Counted from the first letter of the stretch, positions 32,792-41,380 are shown. The stretch is 64,000 nucleotides of DNA from Brevibacillus thermoruber 423 (GCF_000454065.1 NZ_KE695652.1:23291-87290); one strand, 5' to 3'. Notes: generated by a model from the sequence alone, not told the origin. Translations and numbers: made by a program.

Positions 32792-33799
32792 ATGAGACGA
32801 GCTGTGCATGCTGTACTGGCCGCATGTCTGTCGATTGCGCTGACGGCGTGTGGCACCCAATCCGGCCAGACGACGGACGCAACCGCGACCGCTGCGAACG
32901 GCCAGCAAACGGTGAAGCTGGGGCTGACCCAATTCGTGGAACACCCGGCGCTGGATGCGATCCGCCAGGGAATTGTGGACGGATTGAAAGCATCCGGATT
33001 TGAAGAAGGCAAAAACGTGGAGCTGGATTATCAAAACGCCCACGGTGACATGAACAACACGGTCTCGATCGCGCAAAAATTCGCCGGCGATGGAAAGGAC
33101 CTGGTCGTGGCCATCGCCACGCCGTCCGCCCAGGCAGCAGCCAAGGCGATTGCGGACAAGCCCGTGATCTTCAGTTCCGTGACCGACCCGCTGTCCGCCC
33201 AACTGGTCAGCAGCCTGGAGAAGCCGGACAAAAACGTGACCGGCACCTCCGACAAGGTCTCGATGGAGCAGCAGTTGGAGCTGGTCAAACGCTTTCTGCC
33301 GCACCTGAAGAAGCTGGGCGTCATCTACACCACGTCGGAAGTGAATTCCGAGGTGCAGGTCAAGGAACTGGAAGAAGCGGCGAAAAAACAAGGGATTGAG
33401 GTCGTCAAGGCGGGCATCTCCCAACTCTCCGAGGTGCAGCTCGCGGCCCAGGGGCTGGCCAGCAAGACGGAGGCCATGTTCATCCCGATTGACAACACCG
33501 TGGTCTCTTCGTTCGAAGCGGTGCTGGGAGCGGCGGAACAGCACAAGGTTCCGGTCTTCGCTTCCGACACGGATACGGTGAAACGGGGAGCCGTGGCCAC
33601 CTACGGCATTGACTACTACCAGATCGGCAAGCAGACCGGGGAGATGGCCGCCCGCATTCTGAAGGGGCAGAAAGTGGCCGACACGCCGGTGGAAGTGTCC
33701 AAACAGACCGAGCTGTACATCAACGAGACGGCAGCCGCCAAGTTTGGCCTTGCCATCCCCGATGAACTGAAACAGCAGGCGAAAGAGATCTTCAAGTAG
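32792..33799 (+). CDS. ABC transporter substrate-binding lipoprotein (PF04392 type), copy 1
   Basis: A 335-residue lipoprotein receptor. The signal peptide ends in the lipobox LTAC (Cys near residue 20). The mature part has the TrpX/DUF534-type pattern: VKLGLTQFVEHPALDAIRQGIVDGL, NTVSIAQKFAGDGKDLVVAIATPSAQAA, FSSVTDPLSAQLVSSLEKPDKNVTGTSD and IPIDNTVVSSFEAVLGAAEQ. Related systems import tryptophan or other amino acids in streptococci. AGAGGAGGAAG precedes ATG. It has its own promoter and terminator and is about half identical by eye to the next gene. Confidence 0.9.
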   Translation: MRRAVHAVLAACLSIALTACGTQSGQTTDATATAANGQQTVKLGLTQFVEHPALDAIRQGIVDGLKASGFEEGKNVELDYQNAHGDMNNTVSIAQKFAGDGKDLVVAIATPSAQAAAKAIADKPVIFSSVTDPLSAQLVSSLEKPDKNVTGTSDKVSMEQQLELVKRFLPHLKKLGVIYTTSEVNSEVQVKELEEAAKKQGIEVVKAGISQLSEVQLAAQGLASKTEAMFIPIDNTVVSSFEAVLGAAEQHKVPVFASDTDTVKRGAVATYGIDYYQIGKQTGEMAARILKGQKVADTPVEVSKQTELYINETAAAKFGLAIPDELKQQAKEIFK

Positions 33800-33825
33800 A
33801 AAAAGAGAGCCTTGCTCTCTTTTTC
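33800..33825 (+). terminator. Terminator between the two receptor genes
   Basis: AAAAAGAGAGC pairs with GCTCTCTTTTT; it separates copy 1 from the rest of the transport operon. Confidence 0.9.
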
Positions 33826-33828
33826 TGT

Positions 33829-33856
33829 TTGAAATGTGTTTCCATCATGGTAAAAT
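33829..33856 (+). promoter_or_regulatory. Sigma-A promoter of the transporter operon
   Basis: TTGAAA (33829-33834), 16 bases, TAAAAT (33851-33856). Confidence 0.7.
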
Positions 33857-33888
33857 GAAAAAAATTTCATACCTAGGGGGATTTTCAC

Positions 33889-34926
33889 ATGAGAAAGCAA
33901 AAATCTTGGCGTGTCGTCCAGAAAATTCTGTGTCCTTTGCTGCTTTTATCCGTTGCAGCTTGTGGGCAGCAAAGCGCTCCGGCGGACAGTCAGCCGGCCA
34001 ACTCGCCGGCTCCTGCCCAGGAGACGAAGCAGTTGAAGGTGGGCATCGTCCAGATCGTGGAGCATCCGGCACTTGATGCGGCGCGGGACGGGTTCATCGC
34101 GAAGCTCGGGAAAAACGGCTACGAGAAGGACAAACAGGTGGTGTACGACGTCAAGTCGGCCCAAGGAAACATGGACCAGGCCGTGCAGATCGCGCAGAAG
34201 TTTCAGGCGGACAACGTCGATCTGATCCTGGCGATCGCCACACCGGCCGCTCAGGCAGCCGCCCAGGTGACCAAGGATATTCCGATTCTCTTCACCGCCG
34301 TGACCGATCCGGTGGCGGCTTCGCTGGTGCAGTCGATGGAAAAACCGGGCGGCAATGTGACCGGCACGACGGACATGAACCCGGTGGAAGAGCAGTTGAA
34401 ACTGGTACAGGAACTGAAGGCGGACGCCAAGACGGTCGGCATCATCTACAACTCCGGCGAGGTAAACTCCAAGGTGCAGGTGGACGCGGCCAAAGCCGCA
34501 TCGGAAAAACTGGGCCTGACCATCCGGGAAGCGGCCATCACCAGCCCGACGGAAGTGAAGCAGGCGGCCGAGTCGATGGTTGGCAAAGTGGACGCGTTCT
34601 ACATCCCGACCGACAACATGGTGGTCTCGTCCATCTCCGCCGTGCTGGGGGTGGCGGAATCGCAAAAAATCCCGGTGGTGGCCGGCGAGGAAAACTCCGT
34701 GAAGAGCGGCGCGATCGCCACCTACGGCATCGACTACGGCAAACTGGGCGAACAGACCGCAGACATGGCGGCGAAAATCCTCAAAGGGGAAGCCAAACCG
34801 GCTGACATGCCTGTAGAGAAGCAGGCCGAGATGAAGCTGGTGCTGAACAAAAAAGCGGCGGAAAAAATGGGCGTAACCCTTCCGCAATCCCTGCTCGACC
34901 GGGCAGCCGAAGTGGTCGAGCAATAA
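33889..34926 (+). CDS. ABC transporter substrate-binding lipoprotein (PF04392 type), copy 2
   Basis: A 345-residue receptor with a signal peptide and lipobox SVAAC (Cys near residue 26), a short Pro/Ala linker, then the same fold as the upstream copy: VGIVQIVEHPALDAARDGFIAKL, LILAIATPAAQAAAQVT, LFTAVTDPVAASLVQSMEKPGGNVTGTTD and IPTDNMVVSSISAVLGVAESQ. It is followed 21 bases later by the permease, so this copy is the dedicated receptor of the operon. Having two receptors suggests that one transporter serves two ligands, or that copy 1 is used under other conditions. Confidence 0.92.
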   Translation: MRKQKSWRVVQKILCPLLLLSVAACGQQSAPADSQPANSPAPAQETKQLKVGIVQIVEHPALDAARDGFIAKLGKNGYEKDKQVVYDVKSAQGNMDQAVQIAQKFQADNVDLILAIATPAAQAAAQVTKDIPILFTAVTDPVAASLVQSMEKPGGNVTGTTDMNPVEEQLKLVQELKADAKTVGIIYNSGEVNSKVQVDAAKAASEKLGLTIREAAITSPTEVKQAAESMVGKVDAFYIPTDNMVVSSISAVLGVAESQKIPVVAGEENSVKSGAIATYGIDYGKLGEQTADMAAKILKGEAKPADMPVEKQAEMKLVLNKKAAEKMGVTLPQSLLDRAAEVVEQ

Positions 34927-34947
34927 TCGCAGCAACAGGAGGACGCT

Positions 34948-35880
34948 ATGAACCTGGCATATCACGGAGCAATCGAACAGGGCTTGCTGTTTGCGATCAT
35001 GGCCCTGGGCGTGTATCTGACCTTTCGCATCTTGAACTTTCCTGACCTGACCGTGGACGGCAGCTTCGCGCTGGGCGGGGCGTTGGCAGCCAAGCTGATC
35101 ATCGACGGCATGAATCCGCTTCTCGCCACCCTGGCGGCCTTTGTGGCCGGCGGGGCGGCGGGCGCGTTTACCGGCCTCCTGCACACCAAGGGGAAAATCA
35201 ATGGACTGCTGGCCGGGATTTTGACGATGATCGCGCTGTACTCGATCAACCTGCGCATCATGGAGAAGGCCAACCTGCCGCTTCTGCGGGAGGAGACGCT
35301 TTACACGTTTGTCAAAGACCTCGGCGTCCCCAATGTGGCCGTGGGCGGGTCCGTGCTGCTGACCGGTGTGGCGGTTGTGTTCCTGATTGGCATTCTGCTG
35401 CTGAAAGCCCTGATCGATTGGTTCCTGCACACTGATCTCGGCCTCGATCTGCGGGCCACCGGCGACAACCCGAAGATGATTCGCAGTTTCGGCATCAACA
35501 CCGACACGACCACGATCATCGGCCTGGCCTTGTCCAACGCGCTGGTGGCCGTCTCCGGAGCCTGGGTGGCGCAGTACCAGGGCTTTGCCGACGTGGGCAT
35601 GGGGATCGGGATGATCGTGATTGGTCTGGCCTCCGTCATTGTCGGGGAAGTGTTGTTTGGCAGTTCCTCCATCGTCCGGGCCACCATCGCCGTTATCGGC
35701 GGCTCGATCGTCTACCGGCTAGTGATCGCCCTGGCGCTGGACAGGGGGCTCAACCCGTCCGACATGAAGCTGATTACCGCCCTGATCGTGATCATCGCCC
35801 TGACGGTGCCGACCGTCGCCAAAGGCGTGTGGAAAAGACAGGGGATCCGCACGGCGAAAGGAGGGAACGGCGATGCTTAA
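34948..35880 (+). CDS. ABC transporter permease (TrpY-like)
   Basis: A 310-residue membrane protein of the branched-chain-amino-acid/sugar permease fold, with eight or nine spans. IMALGVYLTFRILNFPDLTVDGSFALGGA at the start and LRATGDNPKMIRSFGINTD (the EAA-like cytoplasmic loop that contacts the ATPase) are typical of permeases paired with PF04392 receptors. AGGAGG precedes ATG. Its last eight bases overlap the ATPase gene. Confidence 0.91.
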   Translation: MNLAYHGAIEQGLLFAIMALGVYLTFRILNFPDLTVDGSFALGGALAAKLIIDGMNPLLATLAAFVAGGAAGAFTGLLHTKGKINGLLAGILTMIALYSINLRIMEKANLPLLREETLYTFVKDLGVPNVAVGGSVLLTGVAVVFLIGILLLKALIDWFLHTDLGLDLRATGDNPKMIRSFGINTDTTTIIGLALSNALVAVSGAWVAQYQGFADVGMGIGMIVIGLASVIVGEVLFGSSSIVRATIAVIGGSIVYRLVIALALDRGLNPSDMKLITALIVIIALTVPTVAKGVWKRQGIRTAKGGNGDA

Positions 35881-36667
35881 AATTTCCGGCGTCCGCAAAG
35901 TATTCAACGAGGGAACCGTCAACGAGAAGGTGGCGTTGAGGGAAATCAACCTGCACGTCGCCCCCGGCGATTTTGTCACCGTGATCGGCAGCAACGGCGC
36001 CGGCAAATCGACGCTGATGAACATCATCTCCGGCGGACTGATCCCCGACAAGGGCACCGTGACGATTGACGGCAAGGACGTCACCCGGCTGGGCGAGCAC
36101 CAGCGGGCCACCTTTGTCGGCCGCGTGTTCCAAGACCCGATGGCGGGCACGGCGCCCAACATGACCATCGAGGAAAACCTGGCTATCGCCTACGGCCGCG
36201 GCCGGCGGCGGACATTGTCGTTTGGCGTTACCAACCGCAAGCGGGAGCTGTTCCGCGAGCACTTGAAACAGCTCGACCAGGGGCTGGAGAACCGCTTGAA
36301 GACCAAGGTGGGCTTCCTCTCCGGCGGCCAGCGCCAGGCGCTCAGCCTGTTAATGGCGACGTTTACGGAGCCGAAGATCCTGCTGCTGGACGAACACACG
36401 GCGGCCCTGGACCCGAAACGGGCGCAGCTCATCGTCGAGCTGACCCGCAAGATCGTGGAGCGGCACAAGCTGACGACGATCATGGTCACGCACAACATGG
36501 AGCAGGCGCTGAACATGGGCAACCGCCTCCTGATGATGCACGAGGGCAGCATCATTCTGGACATTCCGGAAGAGAAAAAGCGGACGATGAAGCCGCAGGA
36601 TCTGCTGCAGGCGTTTGAAGCGGCGCGCGGCGAATCGTTCAGCGAAGACCGTTACCTGCTGTCGTAG
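35873..36667 (+). CDS. ABC transporter ATP-binding protein (TrpZ-like)
   Basis: A 264-residue ATPase: Walker A GSNGAGKSTLMNII, signature FLSGGQRQALSLLMA, Walker B ILLLDEHTAALDP and switch His in VTHNMEQAL. The unusual Walker B neighbour Glu-His-Thr-Ala is shared by this import family. AAAGGAGGG lies within the permease end. With the permease and receptor it forms an importer for an amino acid-like solute, by family analogy. Confidence 0.93.
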   Translation: MLKISGVRKVFNEGTVNEKVALREINLHVAPGDFVTVIGSNGAGKSTLMNIISGGLIPDKGTVTIDGKDVTRLGEHQRATFVGRVFQDPMAGTAPNMTIEENLAIAYGRGRRRTLSFGVTNRKRELFREHLKQLDQGLENRLKTKVGFLSGGQRQALSLLMATFTEPKILLLDEHTAALDPKRAQLIVELTRKIVERHKLTTIMVTHNMEQALNMGNRLLMMHEGSIILDIPEEKKRTMKPQDLLQAFEAARGESFSEDRYLLS

Positions 36668-36679
36668 CGCGCGCCCCGT

Positions 36680-37921
36680 TTACATGCTTGAGCCTTCCCG
36701 AAGCGACGGGGAGGCTTTTTCCATTCGCTGCAGGAAAAGGTGCTGGGCCAGGGCCCCGACGAGCAGGAGAACGGCCGTGGCGCCGAACAAAAACGCGCCG
36801 CCGAAATGTAGAAGGACCAGACTGCCCAGATAAGGACCCACCGCGCGGGAGATGTCCCAGTGCAGCCCGGTGATGGCAAAGTAGCGGCCCCGCATGGAGG
36901 GCGGCGCGATCCGGGCCACCAGCGTCAGCAGGTGATTAAGGCCGACGCTTTCGCCGAGGATGAACACGAGCTGCATGGCAAGCAGCACGGCTGCACTGTC
37001 GGAATGGGCGTAGGCAACCGAGACGACGGCGAAGCAGACGTAGGAACCGGCGATGAGAATCCGGGGAGACACGTGCTGCGTCCATTTGACCAGCCAGAAT
37101 TCCAGGAGGATGGATGCGGCCGCTTTTGTGGCGGCCAGCATGGCCAGCAGTTCCACATAGTCGGCGAATGTGTTCTTCAGATGAAGCTGCAGGTTGGTTT
37201 CCGTTTGCGCGTAGAACAGGCTGATCGGCATGGCCAAGAGCATCAGTCGGAGCGCGGGACGGAACGCGTGCGGGGCGCCGGGAGCACGCAAGTCCCCATC
37301 TGAGGCCGGTGACGGTGTGCGTGCCAAAGACGACGCTCCTGGCGCAGACGCCGGTATCTTCCACCAGACGCACGTGGCGTAGAGAGCGAGCGAGAAGGCC
37401 GTCAGCAGAAAGGCGAGGCCGGGGGCGCTTTGATAGACCAGCACGCCCACAAGCGGACCGGCCGCCGCGCCGATATAGCTGGCCGTATTCAACAGGGCGA
37501 ACGCTTCCGACTGGAGCCTGTGGGGGACGGTATCGGCCAGGAGGGCGCGTGCCGCCGGGATGAAGAGGGAGCGGCCCGCACCGTTCACCATGTACAGGAT
37601 GGCAAAGGCCGCAAGCGAGTGGGCAAAAGCCATTCCCAGCATGGCCAGCGCCTGCAGGCACAGGGCGACCAGCATGACGGATTTGCGCCCGTACCGGTCC
37701 GTCACGCCCCCGGCCGCGAGCGTCAGCGCGATTTCGCTGGCGGGCTGCAGCCCGATCACCAGCATGGTGAGGGGAACGGAGCTGCCCACCTGCTCGTTCA
37801 GGTACAAAACCAGAAAAGGGGCAATCATGCTGAGGGAGAGCTCCGTCACCAGTTCGCCGAAGAGACGGACCCAGACCGTGGTCGGATAGCGGGAGAAAAA
37901 CAGTGTTCGTTTCATGTTCAT
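36680..37921 (-). CDS. MFS transporter paired with an SgrR-like regulator
   Basis: A 413-residue, 12-helix major facilitator. TDRYGRKSVMLVALCLQ is the loop-2/3 motif; NGAGRSLFIPAARALLADTVPHRLQSEAFALLNTASYIGAAAGPLVG fits multidrug or sugar exporters. The central loop (ASAPGASSLARTPSPASDGD) is long and polar. AAAGGA precedes the start at 37921 on the minus strand. It is divergently transcribed from an SgrR-type regulator, an arrangement seen with sugar-efflux SetA next to sgrR in enterobacteria, so that regulator probably controls it. Confidence 0.85.
   Translation of the reverse strand: MNMKRTLFFSRYPTTVWVRLFGELVTELSLSMIAPFLVLYLNEQVGSSVPLTMLVIGLQPASEIALTLAAGGVTDRYGRKSVMLVALCLQALAMLGMAFAHSLAAFAILYMVNGAGRSLFIPAARALLADTVPHRLQSEAFALLNTASYIGAAAGPLVGVLVYQSAPGLAFLLTAFSLALYATCVWWKIPASAPGASSLARTPSPASDGDLRAPGAPHAFRPALRLMLLAMPISLFYAQTETNLQLHLKNTFADYVELLAMLAATKAAASILLEFWLVKWTQHVSPRILIAGSYVCFAVVSVAYAHSDSAAVLLAMQLVFILGESVGLNHLLTLVARIAPPSMRGRYFAITGLHWDISRAVGPYLGSLVLLHFGGAFLFGATAVLLLVGALAQHLFLQRMEKASPSLREGSSM
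36691..36720 (+). terminator. Terminator of the transporter operon inside the opposite MFS gene
   Basis: AGCCTTCCCG pairs with CGGGGAGGCT, then TTTTT. It lies within the last 40 bases of the convergent MFS gene. Confidence 0.8.
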
Positions 37922-37995
37922 CCTGGTATCCTTTCTGTATCGGGATTGGGGTTGTCCCCGATTGTACGCCGGGGGGAACGAAAGAAAAAGCGTAC

Positions 37996-38013
37996 AAAAC
38001 GACAGGTCGTTTT
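37996..38013. promoter_or_regulatory. Perfect palindrome in the divergent promoter region
   Basis: AAAACGACAGGTCGTTTT is an exact 8-2-8 inverted repeat between the MFS gene and the SgrR-like gene, 28 bases before the latter. It is a probable operator. A minus-strand -10 (TACAAT) for the MFS gene lies near 37,960. Confidence 0.55.
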
Positions 38014-38040
38014 TTCATGTTTTGAGGCGGTGACGTGGTC

Positions 38041-39852
38041 ATGATCTTGTTTGAACACTATCATCGGCTGTTCGCCGGCTGCCCGCAGGCGGCGCTCGAC
38101 AAGCCCATCACCCTCTCGCTGGCCCGTGCGGCCTCCATCTTGTGCTGCACCCCGCGCAATGCGGCCGGTACGGTAAAAAAGCTGCAGCAGCGGGGATGGA
38201 TTCTCTGGCAGCCGGGAAAGGGCAGGGGAAATCAGTCCGTGCTGACGTTTCGCATCCATCCTGTCGACGCCGCGCTCTCTGTCGCCAGGGAACTGGTCCG
38301 GCAGGGAGAGATTCGTGGGGCGCGCGCGTTTGTTTCCCGGTATCGGGAGGAGTGGGCCGAGCTTGAGGAAACCTTTCAACGCTGGATGAGCAGCCAGTTT
38401 GGCCTGCATGTCAGCAGGAGCCCGGGAAGCCGGAAGGATGTGCTGCGCCTGTCCCAGGGCAGGCCGTTTCCCGTGCTGGATCCCTCCCGCGTGCTGCTTC
38501 GTTCGGAAGCCCATCTGGCCAAGCAGGTGTTTGACGGTCTTGTTCACTTTGATCCGGAGCGGGGCTGTTTCCAACCCCGGCTTGCCTTGTACTGGGAGGC
38601 CGATCCCCAGGGAACCGAGTGGACGTTCATTCTACGGAAAGGGGTCTGGTTTCATCACGGCAGAATGCTGGAGGCGGAGGATGTGCGGTATGCCCTGCTT
38701 CGCCTGCGAGACCAGTCTCCCCTGCACCGGTGGCTTGTCCGGTCGATCCGTGCGGTGGACGTGGTCGATGCGTACACGCTGCGGATCAGGCTGCACCATC
38801 CGGACTCCCTGTTTCTGCACGCCTTGAGCAAGGAGTTCTCTTCCATCGTCCCGTTTGACTACACGGAGCGGATGGGCGGGCAATTTGGCCGCATGCCGTC
38901 GGGAACCGGGCCGTTTCGCGTGGTCCGCAATGACGACTCCATGCTGGTGCTGGAAGCGTTCGAACCGTATTTTGGCGGCCGTCCGTTTGTGGATCGGATC
39001 GAAATCTGGTGCGTCCCGGACATCGCGGCCGAAACGGAAACCGGATGGCCCGAAATCGTGTACGCCAACGTCCCGGGGAGGGAGAAGCAGGATGGTTCGC
39101 GGTCAACCTGGACGGAGCTGTCCCGCAGCGAGCGGTGCTTTCAGTACCTCGGGTGCAACATGATCAAGCCCGGGCCGGTTCGGTCTGCTGCCTTCCGCGC
39201 CATCCTTGACCGCATCCTGGATCGCCGGCTGCTGCTGGAGGAACTGGGAGGAAGCCGGGAGCCGGCGGTCATCTGGGGAGAGCCGGAGACGGAGAGACGG
39301 GAGGTCAGCAGCTGCCCCCCGATGAGCGACTCGGAGATCCTGCGGCGTTTGAAGGCGATCGGCTACAGGGAAGAACCCCTCCGGCTCGTCAGCTATCCCG
39401 ACGAGGATCACGCCGAGGACGCGGAGTGGATTCGGCAGCGCTGCGCCCGTTATGGCATCGACGTTCGGATTGTGTACGTAGAGCCGGAAGAATTGGCCCG
39501 GCCCGAGACATTCAGGGGAGCCGATCTCGTGCTGGACAGCGCCAACATCGACGAGCGGGAAGAACTGTCGCTCCTGGAATTTTTGCACGACCAGGCATTC
39601 AGCCCCTGTCACCACCTTCCGCCGGAGGCCGTCAGGGAAGTGATGGCACGATCAGCGGTTCTCACGCGCACCTTCGATGAAAAAGAGCGGCGCCGGCAGG
39701 TGCGGGCGATCGTGTCCTGGCTGCGCCGTCAGCGGGTGTTTTTGCCGCTGTACCGGAATCGCATCGAGCTGCTCGCCCACCCCCGATGGTCCGGCCTTTC
39801 GCTCAATGCGCACGGGTGGCCTGATTTTTCCCGCATGTTTGTCCGGTCGTGA
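38041..39852 (+). CDS. SgrR-like transcriptional regulator with solute-binding domain
   Basis: A 603-residue regulator. Residues 1-115 form the SgrR-type winged-helix DNA-binding domain (ITLSLARAASILCCTPRNAAGTVKKLQQRGWILWQPGKGRGN). Residues about 150-600 are an SBP_bac_5 peptide/nickel-type binding domain used as ligand sensor (KQVFDGLVHFDPERGCFQPRLALYWEADPQGTEWTFILRKGVWFHHG). It has no signal peptide, so it is cytoplasmic. ATG 38041 has GGTGA upstream; GTG 38035 is an alternative. It is divergent from an MFS exporter and likely regulates it. The ligand is unknown. Confidence 0.9.
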   Translation: MILFEHYHRLFAGCPQAALDKPITLSLARAASILCCTPRNAAGTVKKLQQRGWILWQPGKGRGNQSVLTFRIHPVDAALSVARELVRQGEIRGARAFVSRYREEWAELEETFQRWMSSQFGLHVSRSPGSRKDVLRLSQGRPFPVLDPSRVLLRSEAHLAKQVFDGLVHFDPERGCFQPRLALYWEADPQGTEWTFILRKGVWFHHGRMLEAEDVRYALLRLRDQSPLHRWLVRSIRAVDVVDAYTLRIRLHHPDSLFLHALSKEFSSIVPFDYTERMGGQFGRMPSGTGPFRVVRNDDSMLVLEAFEPYFGGRPFVDRIEIWCVPDIAAETETGWPEIVYANVPGREKQDGSRSTWTELSRSERCFQYLGCNMIKPGPVRSAAFRAILDRILDRRLLLEELGGSREPAVIWGEPETERREVSSCPPMSDSEILRRLKAIGYREEPLRLVSYPDEDHAEDAEWIRQRCARYGIDVRIVYVEPEELARPETFRGADLVLDSANIDEREELSLLEFLHDQAFSPCHHLPPEAVREVMARSAVLTRTFDEKERRRQVRAIVSWLRRQRVFLPLYRNRIELLAHPRWSGLSLNAHGWPDFSRMFVRS

Positions 39853-39874
39853 TAAAAAATGTCACATTTTTGTC

Positions 39875-39904
39875 TGAAACCGCTTTCCCCTTTCGTCGTA
39901 TAAT
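39875..39904 (+). promoter_or_regulatory. SigW-type ECF promoter overlapping a sigma-A -10
   Basis: TGAAAC (39875-39880), exactly 16 bases, CGTA (39897-39900) is the SigW consensus. TATAAT (39899-39904) overlaps it and could serve sigma-A. It drives the TerB-like gene. Confidence 0.65.
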
Positions 39905-39957
39905 TAGGCAAACACGGCATCTCACATTGCAGTGAGTTTCGGGGGAGGAAATACGAA

Positions 39958-40383
39958 TTGCATACCAAAACGGAAAAGGACAAACAGATTTTGTTTGCGT
40001 CCATTCGCTTGATGATCTGCGTCGGCCATGCCGACGGATATATAGGCAACAAAGAAGTGACCCGGATTCAGGAGATGGTCAATTCGGAGCACTTCACGCT
40101 GAAAGAGCGGCAGATTCTCATGGATGACATGGATTATCCCAAGCGTCCGGAGACGATCGTGGCCGACATGGTGGACCTGACGCGGACGGAGAAGCTGATG
40201 CTGCTGCGTCAGCTGTACCGGATCGCGCTGATCGACCACAAGCTGTCGCCGGCCGAAACGAACGAGATTCGCCGCATCGCCCGCCTGCTGGGGATTCCGG
40301 AAGAAAAGGTCGTCCAGGTGGAGGAGTGGATCGAAGAGGGCATCCGGTGGCGGGATCGTTGGAAACAGATCGTCGACGAATAG
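39958..40383 (+). CDS. TerB-like (tellurite resistance) domain protein
   Basis: A 141-residue, all-helical protein. FASIRLMICVGHADGYIGNKEVTRIQEMV and MLLRQLYRIALIDHKLSPAETNEIRRIARLLGIPEE are the two repeats of a TerB/DjlA-type fold, with acidic residues (D/E) in the helix starts that may bind metal. TTG 39958 is chosen for the GGGAGGAA upstream; no ATG fits. The SigW-type promoter suggests a cell-envelope stress role. A terminator follows. Confidence 0.82.
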   Translation: MHTKTEKDKQILFASIRLMICVGHADGYIGNKEVTRIQEMVNSEHFTLKERQILMDDMDYPKRPETIVADMVDLTRTEKLMLLRQLYRIALIDHKLSPAETNEIRRIARLLGIPEEKVVQVEEWIEEGIRWRDRWKQIVDE

Positions 40384-40426
40384 GCGGCGATCCGGAGGCG
40401 AAACGCGTGCAGCCCAAAACTTCGTG

Positions 40427-40457
40427 CGGACCTCAAACAGGATTGGGGTCCGTTTTT
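40427..40457 (+). terminator. Terminator of the TerB-like gene
   Basis: CGGACC pairs with GGTCCG around a 14-base loop region, then TTTTT. Confidence 0.7.
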
Positions 40458-40472
40458 CATTTTTGGTACAAT
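40443..40472 (+). promoter_or_regulatory. Promoter of the surE unit
   Basis: TTGGGG (40443-40448), 18 bases, TACAAT (40467-40472) preceded by TGG (extended -10). The -35 lies in the preceding terminator. Confidence 0.55.
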
Positions 40473-40489
40473 AAGGAGAAAAGCGGGCA

Positions 40490-40564
40490 GTGCCATTAAA
40501 GTACCCTGCGGGCACCCTGATGTGGCTTGACGAGGAAGAATACTCGAGGTGGCAGCGCCACTAA
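40490..40564 (+). CDS. Possible 24-residue micropeptide before surE
   Basis: GTG 40490 to TAA 40564 encodes 24 residues (starts MPLKYPAGTLMWLDEEEY, ending WQRH). AAGGAG at 40473-40478 is eleven bases upstream, right after the -10. The stop lies 15 bases before surE and next to its SD. It could be a leader peptide coupled to surE or a chance frame. There is no supporting homology that I recognise. Confidence 0.35.
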   Translation: MPLKYPAGTLMWLDEEEYSRWQRH

Positions 40565-40579
40565 GAAGGAGGACACAAC

Positions 40580-41380
40580 ATGTTGCGGATTTTGTTGACC
40601 AACGATGACGGGATTGAAGCGCAGGGCATCAGGCGGCTGGCGGAAGCGCTCCTCGATCTGGAGGAAGCGGAGATTTACGTCGTGGCCCCGGCGGAAGAGC
40701 GGAGCGGGGTAGGGCACGGCCTCACCTACCGCAGCGCGCTGGCCCCTGTCTCTCACGCGTTTTACGGCTTGCCGGTAAAGGCATGGGCGATCAACGGCAA
40801 CCCGGCCGACTGCGTCAAGGCGGCCTGCCATCTGCTGTTTGAAGACCGGCGCAGGCCGGACATCGTCTTTTCCGGCATCAATGTCGGCACCAACCTGGGC
40901 CGTGACATCTACTACTCGGGCACCTGCAGCGGGGCCAGGGAAGCGGTCATTCTCGGCGTTCCCGGCGTCGCCCTCTCCTACGACAACTGGTACGCCCAGG
41001 ACGACTTCGGCCGGGTGGGCGAGCTGATTCGTCCGCTGCTGCAGATGTTCTGCGAGCAGGCGGCCGACAAGAAACTGCCCGCCGACGTTTTCTGGAACGT
41101 CAACATCCCCCACCTGCCTCCCGAACAGGTGAAAGGAATCGCGCCGGCCGCGCTCGCCCTGCACCACTACGAAGACAGGTACGATCGGGAAGACGGGGGG
41201 TACTGGCTGACGCGGGAATACCCGGACGGCCAGCAGCAGTCGGATACGGACGACTACCACCTGGTCAAAAACGGCTACATAGCGGTCACGCCGGTACATA
41301 TCGACGCCACCGACCGCTCGCTTTTGGCCGAAATGGCCGAGTGGCCGTTGGTGAAGCAGCGGGGACAGGGCACAACATGA
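40580..41380 (+). CDS. surE: 5'/3'-nucleotidase SurE
   Basis: A 266-residue survival protein, a metal-dependent nucleoside monophosphate phosphatase. TNDDGIEAQGI holds the two metal-binding Asp; APAEERSGVGH the conserved Ser; NGNPADCVK and SGINVGTNLGRDIYYSGTCSGAREAV complete the site. Length is slightly above the usual 250. AAGGAGGA precedes ATG 40580. Its stop overlaps the ATG of an unknown gene (ATGA), so the two are coupled. Confidence 0.94.
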   Translation: MLRILLTNDDGIEAQGIRRLAEALLDLEEAEIYVVAPAEERSGVGHGLTYRSALAPVSHAFYGLPVKAWAINGNPADCVKAACHLLFEDRRRPDIVFSGINVGTNLGRDIYYSGTCSGAREAVILGVPGVALSYDNWYAQDDFGRVGELIRPLLQMFCEQAADKKLPADVFWNVNIPHLPPEQVKGIAPAALALHHYEDRYDREDGGYWLTREYPDGQQQSDTDDYHLVKNGYIAVTPVHIDATDRSLLAEMAEWPLVKQRGQGTT

